A stretch of 64,000 nt of DNA from positions 62,001-126,000 of the forward strand of contig CACHVZ010000003.1 in assembly GCA_902583445.1 (NCBI GenBank). Direction: 5' to 3'. Made by a program: the position numbers and the translations under genes. Below the pieces are notes generated by a model. The model ran no database searches, was not told where the DNA came from, and saw only the letters and a list, made by a program, of their open reading frames with translations. Below, piece by piece: positions 25,989 to 34,814 of the stretch; positions within the stretch are counted from its first letter, which is position 1, and each line of letters starts with the position of its first letter. The DNA is from an uncultured Bacteroidota bacterium (lineage in GTDB: Bacteria; Bacteroidota; Bacteroidia; Flavobacteriales; Flavobacteriaceae).

Positions 25989-27485
25989 TTAATTTTTACC
26001 ATTTATTGCAGCAACATACTTAGCAAGTTCCTCTTTAACTTTTGGAAATAATATAAACAAGCCAATCATATTTGGAAAAACTAAAGCAAGTATCATCGCA
26101 TCAGAAAAAGCCCAAACAGATGACATATCTCCTGCTGCACCAATTACAATAAATACAAGGAATAATATTTTATAAGTAAGATCAGAGATTTTTCCTTTAC
26201 CAAAAACATACATCCATGACTGCAGACCATAGTATGACCAAGAAATCATAGTTGATAAAGCAAAAAGAACTACTGCAATTGCAAGGAAGGGTCCAGAGAA
26301 AGAAATATATTCAGCAAATGCAGCTGAAGTTAGACCAGCACCTTCAAGTTCTTGTCCTCTCACCATAACAGCTGACGAACCTTCTACAAGGTTTCCATAT
26401 GTAAATAAGCTGTTGTCACCATTAAAGATAATTATTACAAGTGCAGTCATAGTACAAATAACAACAGTATCTATAAATGGTTCAAGAAGTGCAACTAATC
26501 CTTCAGAAGCAGGGTAACTAGTTATTACAGCTGAGTGAGCAATTGATGCAGATCCAGCACCAGCCTCATTTGAAAAAGCACCTCTTCTAAAACCTTGCAC
26601 TAGTACTCCGATAAAACCACCTACGGCAGCTGAAGGTGCAAAAGCTTGATTAACTATCATAGCAAATGCATCATCAACAAATGATAAGTTTGAAAAAATA
26701 ATATATAAACATGCTATTAAATACATACCTGCCATAAAAGGCACTATTTTTTCAGTAACTGAAGCAATTCTTTTAATACCTCCAATTATTATAATTCCAA
26801 CAACAATCATCATTATAATTCCAACAATTGTTCTAGCAGATCCTCCACTTAGACCAAAAAGACTAACCATTTGAAGTGCAGCTTGATTAGATTGAGCAGC
26901 ATTTCCACCACCAAAAGATGCACCGATACATAGAATAGCAAAAATTACTGCAAGGATTTTTCCTAACTTGGCAAAACCACGCTCTTTTAAACCTTTTGAA
27001 AGATAATACATAGGCCCACCATATACAGTTCCATCTGAACCAACATCTCTATATTTTACACCAAGGGTACACTCAACAAATTTTGATGACATACCAAGTA
27101 ATCCACACAAAATCATCCAGAAGGTAGCACCAGGACCTCCAATAGCAATTGCCATAGCAACTCCTGCAATATTTCCGTTACCAACAGTTCCTGAAACAGC
27201 TGTTGCTAATGCTTGGAAATGACTTACCTCTCCACTATCTTTTCTCTTCTTATCAAGCCCATCATATTTACCCATAACAGTTCTCAACGACAAGCCAAAA
27301 CCTCTAATATTAATGAACCCAAAATATAATGTAAAGAAGGTTGCACCTCCAACTAGTAAAAAAATGATTGTAGGAATACCTGTTCCAAAAAACTCGTGAA
27401 GAATTAATCCCTCCCAGAAGTTTGAAATTGGTTGAAAGGCTTCATTTATTCTTTCATCAATTCCTAATTTTTCTTGTGTAACCAT
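25989..27485 (-). CDS. Alanine or glycine:cation symporter, AGCS family
   Basis: 498 residues, about ten to eleven membrane segments. Family signatures visible: AVSGTVGNGNIAGVAMAIAIGGPGA-type motif near residues 85-110 and RGAFSNEAGAGSASIAHSA near 300. Imports small neutral amino acids such as alanine or glycine with Na+. Single gene between rpsU and a rhodanese gene; two TAnnTTTG boxes lie in its upstream region. Substrate choice between alanine and glycine cannot be told. Confidence 0.93.
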   Translation of the reverse strand: MVTQEKLGIDERINEAFQPISNFWEGLILHEFFGTGIPTIIFLLVGGATFFTLYFGFINIRGFGLSLRTVMGKYDGLDKKRKDSGEVSHFQALATAVSGTVGNGNIAGVAMAIAIGGPGATFWMILCGLLGMSSKFVECTLGVKYRDVGSDGTVYGGPMYYLSKGLKERGFAKLGKILAVIFAILCIGASFGGGNAAQSNQAALQMVSLFGLSGGSARTIVGIIMMIVVGIIIIGGIKRIASVTEKIVPFMAGMYLIACLYIIFSNLSFVDDAFAMIVNQAFAPSAAVGGFIGVLVQGFRRGAFSNEAGAGSASIAHSAVITSYPASEGLVALLEPFIDTVVICTMTALVIIIFNGDNSLFTYGNLVEGSSAVMVRGQELEGAGLTSAAFAEYISFSGPFLAIAVVLFALSTMISWSYYGLQSWMYVFGKGKISDLTYKILFLVFIVIGAAGDMSSVWAFSDAMILALVFPNMIGLFILFPKVKEELAKYVAAINGKN

Positions 27486-27522
27486 AGTACTTAATGTATT
27501 GTAATACTTAATATTTTATTGC

Positions 27523-27551
27523 CAAAATTACTTGGATGAGCTCCAAATATA
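27523..27551 (-). promoter_or_regulatory. Two candidate -7 boxes upstream of the AGCS gene
   Basis: TAATTTTG (27530-27523) and TATATTTG (27551-27544) on the minus strand, 37 and 58 nt before the ATG. Which one is used cannot be told; no well-spaced -33 element. Confidence 0.3.
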
Positions 27552-27605
27552 AAATAAATAGTATGAGATTAGAAAAATTATTATATAAATTCTAAGACAA
27601 CTTAT

Positions 27606-27920
27606 TTAAGAATTATTTTTTTCACCTGTCCACTCAGATATTCCACCGAGTAAATTAAATAAATTTTCATATCCAAATGTCTTCATTATTTGACATGCTT
27701 GAATACTTCTAACTCCAGAATGACAGTAAACATAATAGTTTAAAGATTTGTCCATTTTTTCAAGACCATTCATAAATAATTGAGGATTTCTGATGTTTAA
27801 AAGATTAGCATTTGGAATATGAGATTCTTCGTATTCTTCTTCAGATCTTACATCTAGAAGATAACCTTTCTCATCATTTTTTAGCTTTTCGATAAGTTCC
27901 TCTGAGCTCAAATCAATCAT
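27606..27920 (-). CDS. Rhodanese-like domain protein
   Basis: 104 residues, one single rhodanese domain. LLDVRSEEEYEESHIPNA near 21-38 and active-site Cys66 in CHSGVRS are typical. Single-domain rhodaneses carry sulfane sulfur in the cytosol; the partner is unknown. Divergent from the two small membrane genes at 28031. Confidence 0.9.
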   Translation of the reverse strand: MIDLSSEELIEKLKNDEKGYLLDVRSEEEYEESHIPNANLLNIRNPQLFMNGLEKMDKSLNYYVYCHSGVRSIQACQIMKTFGYENLFNLLGGISEWTGEKNNS

Positions 27921-28030
27921 AATTTTTTATTTTAAAAATAAGTATTTACAATAGTATATAAAAAAAACTTAATGATTAGTTTTTTTTTATTCAATACTAT
28001 TTATGTATTTTGGATTTAAATAAATTATAT

Positions 28031-28204
28031 ATGAAATATTTTCAAAAATCTGATATTTTCCTGATAGGTGCTGCATTTGTTTCTTTTGTTTTATCTGTAT
28101 CATTATGGTTTTATGGATATAAAGACGAAGGGTTATTTGTTGGACTTTGGGTTCCATCAATTCTTTCTTTTGGATGTTATTTTAAACAAATGTTGAATAA
28201 ATAA
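28031..28204 (+). CDS. Small conserved-looking membrane protein (57 residues)
   Basis: ATG at 28031 (MKYFQKSDIFLIGAAF) is chosen over an in-frame TTG at 28010. Two hydrophobic helices (about 9-27 and 34-50) around a YGYKDEGLFVG loop. It looks like a short flavobacterial membrane protein, but its function is not known. Ends 1 nt before the next small gene, so both are cotranscribed. Confidence 0.6.
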   Translation: MKYFQKSDIFLIGAAFVSFVLSVSLWFYGYKDEGLFVGLWVPSILSFGCYFKQMLNK

Positions 28205-28205
28205 G

Positions 28206-28433
28206 ATGGGCGATACATTCATATTTATTATGGGACTAGTATGTACTGGTGCAGTTATTGCAGCTACATTTCTATCTATCAACGAGCTTAAGGATGTTAA
28301 TCAACCTCAGCTTAGTTCAATAGATATGGCTGAAGGTGCAAAGAGACATTTAAAACTTATCTCAATAGCTATATTGATTATTATTGGGTTTGTTTCTGTA
28401 GGATTAGTTTGTTTTTATTTTATATTTGCCTAA
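28206..28433 (+). CDS. Small membrane protein (75 residues) preceding the trp leader
   Basis: MGDTFIFIMGLVC and a second helix near 50-72, with a polar middle (LKDVNQPQLSSIDMAEG). Not recognised. Its stop codon directly abuts the ATG of the Trp leader peptide, and a consensus -7 box lies inside its last codons, so its 3' end doubles as part of the trp promoter. Confidence 0.55.
   Translation: MGDTFIFIMGLVCTGAVIAATFLSINELKDVNQPQLSSIDMAEGAKRHLKLISIAILIIIGFVSVGLVCFYFIFA
28421..28428 (+). promoter_or_regulatory. Candidate -7 box (TATATTTG) of the trp operon
   Basis: Exact TAnnTTTG match, 5 nt before the leader-peptide ATG, within the end of the preceding gene. A -33 TTG at the usual 17-23 nt spacing is absent. 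If used, the transcript would start at or near the leader ATG. Confidence 0.4.
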
Positions 28434-28478
28434 ATGATTAAAATTAACACATACTGGTGGTGGACACATGAATGTTAA
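28434..28478 (+). CDS. trpL: Trp operon leader peptide (three consecutive Trp codons)
   Basis: 14-codon ORF MIKINTYWWWTHEC followed by TAA, located 58 nt before trpE. Three adjacent TGG codons at positions 8-10 are the hallmark of attenuation by charged tRNA-Trp. The stop lies inside a pause hairpin (28467-28486). A terminator hairpin with U-run follows at 28506-28533. The ATG abuts the stop codon of the preceding small gene. Confidence 0.9.
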   Translation: MIKINTYWWWTHEC

Positions 28479-28519
28479 AATTCGTGGATAAAACTATTAT
28501 ATTATAGCTTGTCTCACGA
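28467..28519 (+). promoter_or_regulatory. trp attenuator: pause and antiterminator pairing
   Basis: Pause stem: 28467-28473 (CATGAAT) with 28480-28486 (ATTCGTG), loop GTTAAA. Alternative antiterminator: TCGTG at 28482-28486 (plus a G-U pair at 28487) with CACGA at 28515-28519, which would break the terminator. If the ribosome stalls at the Trp codons, region 2 is free and read-through occurs. The antiterminator is short, so it is less certain than the rest. Confidence 0.6.
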
Positions 28520-28533
28520 CAGGCTTTTTTTTT
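28506..28533 (+). terminator. Attenuator terminator before trpE
   Basis: AGCTTGTC and GACAGGCT form an 8-bp stem (one G-U pair) with loop TCAC, followed by nine T. trpE starts 3 nt later. Confidence 0.92.
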
Positions 28534-28536
28534 GCT

Positions 28537-29934
28537 ATGAAAATAAAGATTAATACATATCACAAAAAAATTATAGCTGATACTATAACCCCTGTTGAAG
28601 TGTATCTCAAAATAAGAGATAGATTTCCAAATAGTATATTATTGGAAAGCAGTGACTATATGCAAACAGCTAACAACTTTTCATTTATTTGTTTTAATCA
28701 AACTGGTTTTTTTGAATTAAAAAACAACTTAATTAATTTAAAATATCCAGGCGAAAAAACTAAAGAAATTCCATTAACTAATAAATCTATATCCGAATAT
28801 TTAAATAATTATATAAACGGGTATGATGTGAAAAAATCTAAAACAAAATTTATCTCAAATGGTTTATTTGGATATATGTCTCACGAATCGGTTAAATATC
28901 AAGAAAAAATAAAGTTCAGTGAAGATAAGGATGATCTGGATATACCTGATATTTATTATGGATTTTACCAAAATATTATAGCCATTAGTTTATTCAACCA
29001 TGAGGCACATATTTATTGTAACTCTTATAATGGTGAAAATAATATAAGAGAGGTTGAAGACATAGTTAATGCTAAAAATTATTCAGTTTTTAATTATAAA
29101 AATATTGGTAATAAGACTTCTAATATAAATGATGATCAGTACATAGAATATGTAAAAATAGCAAAGGAACATTGTAAAAGAGGTGATGTTTTCCAGCTTG
29201 TTTTATCGAGAAGGTTTAATCAAAATTTTGAGGGAGATGAATTTAATGTATACAGAGCACTGCGCTCCATAAACCCATCACCATATTTATTCTTCTTTGA
29301 TTATGGTAGTTTTAAAATTTTTGGAAGTTCTCCAGAAGCACAAATAATTATTAACAATGGTAAAGCTGAAATTCATCCAATTGCTGGTACATTCAAAAGA
29401 ACTGGTGATGATAAAAGAGATAAAGAAAAAGCTAATGCCTTATCTAAAGATCCAAAAGAAAACTCAGAACATATAATGCTAGTTGATTTGGCTAGAAATG
29501 ATTTAAGTAGAAATGGCACCAACGTTAAAGTAGAAAAAAATAGAGAAATTCAATTTTACTCACATGTAATACACTTAGTATCCAAAGTAACCGCAACTTT
29601 AAAAGATACTGCTAAAATATTTCAAGTGGTAATGGATACTTTTCCTGCAGGAACTCTTACAGGTGCCCCAAAGCATAAAGCATTAAATTTAATTGAGAAA
29701 TATGAAAAAGTAAATAGAAACTTTTATGGTGGAGCAATTGGATATATGGACTTTGATGGAAATTTCAATCATGCAATCATTATAAGATCTTTTATAAGTA
29801 AGAACAATACACTTAGTTATCAGGCAGGTGCTGGTATAGTAATAAAGTCAAATCCTGAGGATGAACTACAGGAAGTATATAATAAACTGGGAGCTTTAGA
29901 CAAAGCACTTAAAAATGCAGAAGATATCGTATGA
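28537..29934 (+). CDS. trpE: Anthranilate synthase component I
   Basis: 465 residues. Makes anthranilate from chorismate with glutamine-derived ammonia from TrpG. The N-terminal regulatory domain has the Trp-binding LLES motif (35-38), so feedback inhibition by tryptophan is likely. The chorismate-binding domain shows GSSPEA, PIAGTFKRTGD, EHIMLVDLARNDL and FPAGTLTGAPK. First gene of the trp operon, right after the attenuator; 4-nt overlap with trpG. Confidence 0.97.
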   Translation: MKIKINTYHKKIIADTITPVEVYLKIRDRFPNSILLESSDYMQTANNFSFICFNQTGFFELKNNLINLKYPGEKTKEIPLTNKSISEYLNNYINGYDVKKSKTKFISNGLFGYMSHESVKYQEKIKFSEDKDDLDIPDIYYGFYQNIIAISLFNHEAHIYCNSYNGENNIREVEDIVNAKNYSVFNYKNIGNKTSNINDDQYIEYVKIAKEHCKRGDVFQLVLSRRFNQNFEGDEFNVYRALRSINPSPYLFFFDYGSFKIFGSSPEAQIIINNGKAEIHPIAGTFKRTGDDKRDKEKANALSKDPKENSEHIMLVDLARNDLSRNGTNVKVEKNREIQFYSHVIHLVSKVTATLKDTAKIFQVVMDTFPAGTLTGAPKHKALNLIEKYEKVNRNFYGGAIGYMDFDGNFNHAIIIRSFISKNNTLSYQAGAGIVIKSNPEDELQEVYNKLGALDKALKNAEDIV

Positions 29935-30494
29935 AAAAAATTTTTTTAATTGATAATTACGACTCATTTACTTACAATCTATCTCATTATTTAGAGGACC
30001 TTGGTTGTGATGTCACAGTTAAAAGGAATGATATGTTTAAGTTGGAAGACATTAATAATTATGATGGGATATTGATTTCACCTGGTCCTGGAATACCTGA
30101 TGAAGCTGGCATGACCAAAGAGGTAATTAAAAAATACAAAGAGAAAAATATTTTAGGAATTTGCCTAGGGCAACAAGCTATAGCTGAAGTATTTGGTGGT
30201 GAGATTGAGAATATGAGCGAAGTATACCACGGAGTTGCTACCAAAATAAATTTAAAAGAACACGATGAAATTTTTAAGGATATTCCTAATTCCCTTGATG
30301 TTGGTAGGTATCATTCTTGGATAGTAAAGAGTCCATTACCAGATGACCTTATTACTACATCAGTAGATCATAATGATCAAATTATGTCATTAAAACATAT
30401 CAAATATCCCATTAGAGGTGTTCAGTTTCATCCAGAATCAGTTTTAACTCCTTACGGAAAAGCTATAATCAAAAATTGGGTAGAGACATTATGA
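29931..30494 (+). CDS. trpG: Anthranilate synthase component II (glutamine amidotransferase)
   Basis: 187 residues, class-I glutaminase. Catalytic Cys78 in GICLGQQ, His167 and Glu169 in QFHPES; oxyanion strand PGPGIP (51-56). Provides ammonia to TrpE. Starts MKKIFLIDNYDSFTYN, classic for TrpG/PabA. It may also serve PabB, because no other pabA is visible here. ATGA overlaps on both sides. Confidence 0.96.
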   Translation: MKKIFLIDNYDSFTYNLSHYLEDLGCDVTVKRNDMFKLEDINNYDGILISPGPGIPDEAGMTKEVIKKYKEKNILGICLGQQAIAEVFGGEIENMSEVYHGVATKINLKEHDEIFKDIPNSLDVGRYHSWIVKSPLPDDLITTSVDHNDQIMSLKHIKYPIRGVQFHPESVLTPYGKAIIKNWVETL

Positions 30495-31483
30495 AAGAAA
30501 TTTTAAATAGATTAATAGCTTACAAAACATTGAACGAAAATGAGTCCAAAGAAATACTTATTAGAATTTCAAATGGAGAATTAAACAACAGTCAAATATC
30601 TTCATTTTTAACTGTATTTATGATGAGAAATATAACCCTTGAAGAATTAAAAGGGTTTCGTGATGCCCTTATTGAATTATGCATAAAAGTTAACCTTGAG
30701 GAATTTGATGCAATTGATTTGTGTGGAACAGGCGGAGATGGAATGGATACATTTAATATTTCAACTTTGGCTTCTTTTGTTACTGCTGGCTCGGGATGTA
30801 AAGTTGCAAAACATGGTAATTATGGAGTCTCTTCGGGCTGCGGATCAAGTAATGTTCTAGAATCTCTTGGATTGAAATTTACAAATGATTACGACACTCT
30901 TAGAAATGCAATTGATAAATCTGGAATATGTTTTCTTCATGCACCTCTATTTCACCCAGCAATGAAAAATGTTGCACCAGTTAGAAGAGAATTGGGAATG
31001 AAGACTTTTTTTAATATGCTAGGGCCACTTGTAAATCCCTCAATGCCTAATAAACAAATTGTTGGAGTGTTTAATCTTGAGCTTGCAAGAATATATAATT
31101 ATCTACTTCAAAAAAGTAACAAAAAATACAGTATAATTTATTCGTTAGATGGATATGATGAGATTTCATTAACTAATGATACTAAAATTTACTCAAACAA
31201 CTATGAGAGAATTTTAAAATCAAAAGAGTTTGAATTAGAAAATTTAAAAGCTTCTGAAATTAAAGGTGGCTTTGATATTCCATCATCATCTAAAATATTT
31301 ATGAATGTTCTTAATGGAGCTGGAACAGAAAGCCAAAATAATGTTGTATGTGCTAATGCAGGTATCGCAATATCTATTTCAAAAAATATAAGTATTAAGG
31401 AAGGTTTTGAATTAGCAAAGGAATCTTTAATATCAAGTAAAGCACTTGATTCATTCAATAAACTAAAAAAAATAATGGCATGA
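30491..31483 (+). CDS. trpD: Anthranilate phosphoribosyltransferase
   Basis: 330 residues from ATG 30491, which overlaps the trpG stop (ATGA); an upstream TTG at 30476 is rejected. Joins anthranilate and PRPP. Signatures: LCGTGGDGMDTFNIST, KHGNYGVSSGCGSSNVLE, and FLHAPLFHPAMKNVAPVRRE. Confidence 0.96.
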   Translation: MKEILNRLIAYKTLNENESKEILIRISNGELNNSQISSFLTVFMMRNITLEELKGFRDALIELCIKVNLEEFDAIDLCGTGGDGMDTFNISTLASFVTAGSGCKVAKHGNYGVSSGCGSSNVLESLGLKFTNDYDTLRNAIDKSGICFLHAPLFHPAMKNVAPVRRELGMKTFFNMLGPLVNPSMPNKQIVGVFNLELARIYNYLLQKSNKKYSIIYSLDGYDEISLTNDTKIYSNNYERILKSKEFELENLKASEIKGGFDIPSSSKIFMNVLNGAGTESQNNVVCANAGIAISISKNISIKEGFELAKESLISSKALDSFNKLKKIMA

Positions 31484-32271
31484 AGATATTAGATAAAATA
31501 GTTAAGGATAAAAAAGAAGAAATAATAAAACTATCTTTAAAAAACCCTATATCTTCATTAGAAAACGAAAAATTATTTTCCAGAAAATGTATATCACTAA
31601 AAGATTCTTTATTAAGAAGTTCTAGTGGTATAATATGTGAATTTAAGAGAAAGTCTCCCTCTAATAATAATATAAATTACAAATCAACTATTTCAGAAGT
31701 TGTTAGTGGATATCAAAAGGCTGGAGCTGCTGGATTATCAATCCTTACAAATAAAAAATATTTTGATGGAAATATTGAGGATATCATTGAAATAAGAAAT
31801 TTTGCAGAAATTCCAATTTTACGAAAAGAATTTATAATTAGCGAATATCAAATATTTGAAGCTAAATCGATTGGGGCTGACGCAATACTATTAATTGCAT
31901 CAATTCTTACCTCAGAAGATATTTTGAATTTTAGTTCCTTAGCCAAGAGCCTCGGTCTTGAAGTATTGGTAGAGATACACTTGTATGAAGAATTGAAAAA
32001 AATATCAGGAAATAATATTGATATAATTGGTGTTAATAATAGAAATCTTGACACTTTAGAGATCGATTTAAATAACAGCATTGAAATGTATAAAGAAATT
32101 CCTGATAAATTTCTTAAGATATCTGAAAGTGGTATTAGTAAGGTTGAATCAATACTAAAACTTAGAGAAGTTGGCTATCAAGGATTTTTAATTGGTGAAA
32201 ATTTTATGAAAAGTGATGATCCAATGGAGGAGGCATATAATTTTATTAAAGAAGTTGAAAATGAAATTTAA
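31480..32271 (+). CDS. trpC: Indole-3-glycerol phosphate synthase
   Basis: 263 residues, TIM barrel. Closes the indole ring from CdRP. Signatures: CEFKRKSPS near 50-58, AAGLSILTNKKYFDG, LRKEFII, ISESGI near 218. Separate from trpF, unlike the fused enterobacterial enzyme. ATGA overlap with trpD; overlaps trpF by 11 nt. Confidence 0.96.
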   Translation: MKILDKIVKDKKEEIIKLSLKNPISSLENEKLFSRKCISLKDSLLRSSSGIICEFKRKSPSNNNINYKSTISEVVSGYQKAGAAGLSILTNKKYFDGNIEDIIEIRNFAEIPILRKEFIISEYQIFEAKSIGADAILLIASILTSEDILNFSSLAKSLGLEVLVEIHLYEELKKISGNNIDIIGVNNRNLDTLEIDLNNSIEMYKEIPDKFLKISESGISKVESILKLREVGYQGFLIGENFMKSDDPMEEAYNFIKEVENEI

Positions 32272-32887
32272 AGTTTGTGGATTATTTGATGATAAAAATA
32301 TTCAGCAAGTAGCTGAATTAAATCCTGATTACATTGGTCATATTTTTTGGGAAAAATCTGTAAGGTTTGTAAAGACTAAAACTCCAAACCTTAAATCTGA
32401 AATAAAAAAAACTGGTGTTTTTTTTAACTCGCATTTTGATTTTGTAATTGACAAAGTATTAGAGCATGATTTAGCTTGTGTTCAATTACATGGAGATGAG
32501 TCACCTGAATTTTGTAAAAAAATATTAGATAGTGGGATTCAAGTTATTAAGTCATTTAGAATTGATGACAAGTTTGATTTTGGTGTTTTAAAAAATTATG
32601 AAAACTATTGTGACATGTTTTTATTTGATTCAAAATCAAAACTTCCTGGGGGTACTGGCAACTCATTTAACTGGGATAATTTAAAAAAATATAATTTAGA
32701 AAAGGAATTTTTTATCAGCGGAGGTATTGGACTTCACTCTATTGATCCGCTATTTGATCTTTTAAAAATGGATCTTCCTATATATGGAATAGATGTTAAT
32801 AGTAAATTTGAGGACGACAACTATTTGAAAAAAATTGATGAATTAAAAACTTTTATAAAAACAATTAAAGATGAAATATACAGTTGA
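32261..32887 (+). CDS. trpF: Phosphoribosylanthranilate isomerase
   Basis: 208 residues from ATG 32261, where MKFKVCGLFD gives the family N-terminus with general-base Cys6; a longer frame from 32213 would lie inside trpC and is rejected. Also visible: QLHGDESPEFC, DSKSKLPGGTGNSFNW and the phosphate loop FISGGIG. Converts PRA to CdRP. Overlaps trpC by 11 nt and trpB by 17 nt. Confidence 0.95.
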   Translation: MKFKVCGLFDDKNIQQVAELNPDYIGHIFWEKSVRFVKTKTPNLKSEIKKTGVFFNSHFDFVIDKVLEHDLACVQLHGDESPEFCKKILDSGIQVIKSFRIDDKFDFGVLKNYENYCDMFLFDSKSKLPGGTGNSFNWDNLKKYNLEKEFFISGGIGLHSIDPLFDLLKMDLPIYGIDVNSKFEDDNYLKKIDELKTFIKTIKDEIYS

Positions 32888-34052
32888 CAAAAAAGGGTTT
32901 TATGGGAACTATGGAGGTGCTTTTGTACCTGAAATGCTATTTCCAAACCTTGACGAATTAGAAAAAAAATATAAAAAGATTATAAATGATATTGATTTCC
33001 AAGAAGATTATAATAATCTTTTAAAGGACTATGTAGGAAGACCAACACCATTATATTTTGCAGAGAGAATGTCAGAGAAATATAAAAGTAAAATATACCT
33101 TAAAAGAGAGGACTTGTGCCATACAGGAGCTCATAAAATAAATAATACTGTTGGTCAAATTTTACTAGCTAAAAGATTAGGAAAGAAAAGAATTATTGCT
33201 GAAACAGGTGCTGGTCAACATGGAGTTGCCACTGCAACTGTTTGTGCATTAGCAGGAATTGAATGTGTAATATATATGGGAGCTATTGATATAAAAAGAC
33301 AAGCTCCAAATGTTGCTAGGATGAAAATGCTAGGAGCAAGTGTAGTTGCAGCTGAATCTGGAAGCAAAACTCTTAAGGATGCTACAAATGAGGCTATCAG
33401 AGATTGGATAAATAATCCTGTTACAACTCACTATATCATTGGATCAGTTGTTGGTCCTCATCCTTATCCTGATATGGTTGCCAAATTTCAATCAATAGTT
33501 TCTAAAGAGATAAAGTCTCAATTAATTGAAAAAGAAGGAACTGATAGCCCAGATTATTTAATAGCTAATATTGGAGGGGGAAGTAATGCAGCTGGATTAT
33601 ATTATCATTATTTAGAAGACAAGAAAGTAAAAATTATTTCAGTTGAAGCAGCTGGTGAAGGTGTTGAGTCAGGTAAAAGTGCTGCTACATCAGTTCTTGG
33701 TAAAACTGGAATTATTCATGGAAGTAAAACTCTTTTAATGCAAACCAAGGATGGGCAAATAGTTGAGCCTTACTCCATATCAGCTGGTCTAGATTATCCA
33801 GGTGTTGGTCCACTTCATGCACATTTATTGAAAAGCAAAAGAGCAGAGTTTATGTCTATAACAGATAGTGATGCTATGCTAGCAGGATTAGAAGTTTCTA
33901 AACTAGAAGGGATTATTCCTGCAATAGAAACTGCTCATGCATTTGCAGCATTTAAGTATTTAGATTTTAAACCAAATGATATAATTGTTGTTAACTTCTC
34001 TGGAAGAGGAGATAAAGACTTAAATACTTATATTGATTATTTTAATTTATAA
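32871..34052 (+). CDS. trpB: Tryptophan synthase beta chain
   Basis: 393 residues. PLP-dependent joining of indole and serine. PLP Lys89 in HTGAHKINN; GAGQHGVATA near 115; GGGSNAAG phosphate loop; SAGLDYPGVGP and SGRGDKD at the C-terminus. Standard TrpB1 length. Its TAA overlaps the trpA ATG by one base. Confidence 0.97.
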   Translation: MKYTVDKKGFYGNYGGAFVPEMLFPNLDELEKKYKKIINDIDFQEDYNNLLKDYVGRPTPLYFAERMSEKYKSKIYLKREDLCHTGAHKINNTVGQILLAKRLGKKRIIAETGAGQHGVATATVCALAGIECVIYMGAIDIKRQAPNVARMKMLGASVVAAESGSKTLKDATNEAIRDWINNPVTTHYIIGSVVGPHPYPDMVAKFQSIVSKEIKSQLIEKEGTDSPDYLIANIGGGSNAAGLYYHYLEDKKVKIISVEAAGEGVESGKSAATSVLGKTGIIHGSKTLLMQTKDGQIVEPYSISAGLDYPGVGPLHAHLLKSKRAEFMSITDSDAMLAGLEVSKLEGIIPAIETAHAFAAFKYLDFKPNDIIVVNFSGRGDKDLNTYIDYFNL

Positions 34053-34813
34053 TGAATAGAATTGACAAAAAATTAAAAGAAGAAGGTAAACTATTATCTA
34101 TATATTTTACAGCTGGATATCCTAATCTAGATGATACAGTTGATATTATTTTTAAGCTTCAGGAATCTGGTGTTGATATGATAGAAATAGGTCTGCCTTT
34201 TAGTGATCCACTTGCTGATGGGCCTACAATTCAAGACAGCTCTACAAAGGCAATTAAAAATGGCATGAATACTAATTTCCTATTTAATCAGTTAAAAAGA
34301 ATTAGAGACAAAGTTTCAATTCCTCTAATAATAATGGGTTATTTCAATCCGATCCTTCAGTATGGTGTAGAAGACTTTTGTAAAAAATGTAATAAAATTG
34401 GAATTGACGGATTAATCATTCCCGACTTACCAATTGACTATTATGAAGCAAACTATAAATCAATATTTGAAGAAAATCAACTTTACAATATGTTTTTAAT
34501 AGCTCCACAGACTTCAGATAAAAGAATTAAAAAGATTGACTCAATATCAAATGGGTTTATCTACATGGTAAGTTCTTCCAGTATAACTGGGTCCAAGAAC
34601 AGTTTTAGTCCTGAGCAAATAAATTATTTTGAAAGAATTGAAAAAATGAATCTAAAAACTCCTAGAATAATCGGTTTTGGAGTTGGAAATAAAGAGACAT
34701 TTAATACTGTAGTAAAATATTCTAAGGGAGCAATAATTGGATCCGCATTTATAAAGAATATTACTGAAAATGGAGTTGAATCAATTGCTTCATATATAGA
34801 TTCAATAAGATAA
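34052..34813 (+). CDS. trpA: Tryptophan synthase alpha chain
   Basis: 253 residues, TIM barrel. Cleaves indole-glycerol phosphate and passes indole to TrpB. Catalytic Glu45 and Asp56 in IEIGLPFSDPLADGPTIQ. Last gene of the trp set; menG starts 1 nt after its stop, so it is part of the same transcript. Confidence 0.97.
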   Translation: MNRIDKKLKEEGKLLSIYFTAGYPNLDDTVDIIFKLQESGVDMIEIGLPFSDPLADGPTIQDSSTKAIKNGMNTNFLFNQLKRIRDKVSIPLIIMGYFNPILQYGVEDFCKKCNKIGIDGLIIPDLPIDYYEANYKSIFEENQLYNMFLIAPQTSDKRIKKIDSISNGFIYMVSSSSITGSKNSFSPEQINYFERIEKMNLKTPRIIGFGVGNKETFNTVVKYSKGAIIGSAFIKNITENGVESIASYIDSIR

Positions 34814-34814
34814 A

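Noticed and set aside
30476-30490. TTG start for trpD
   Set aside because: The ATG at 30491 forms the standard ATGA overlap with trpG, like the other junctions of this operon.
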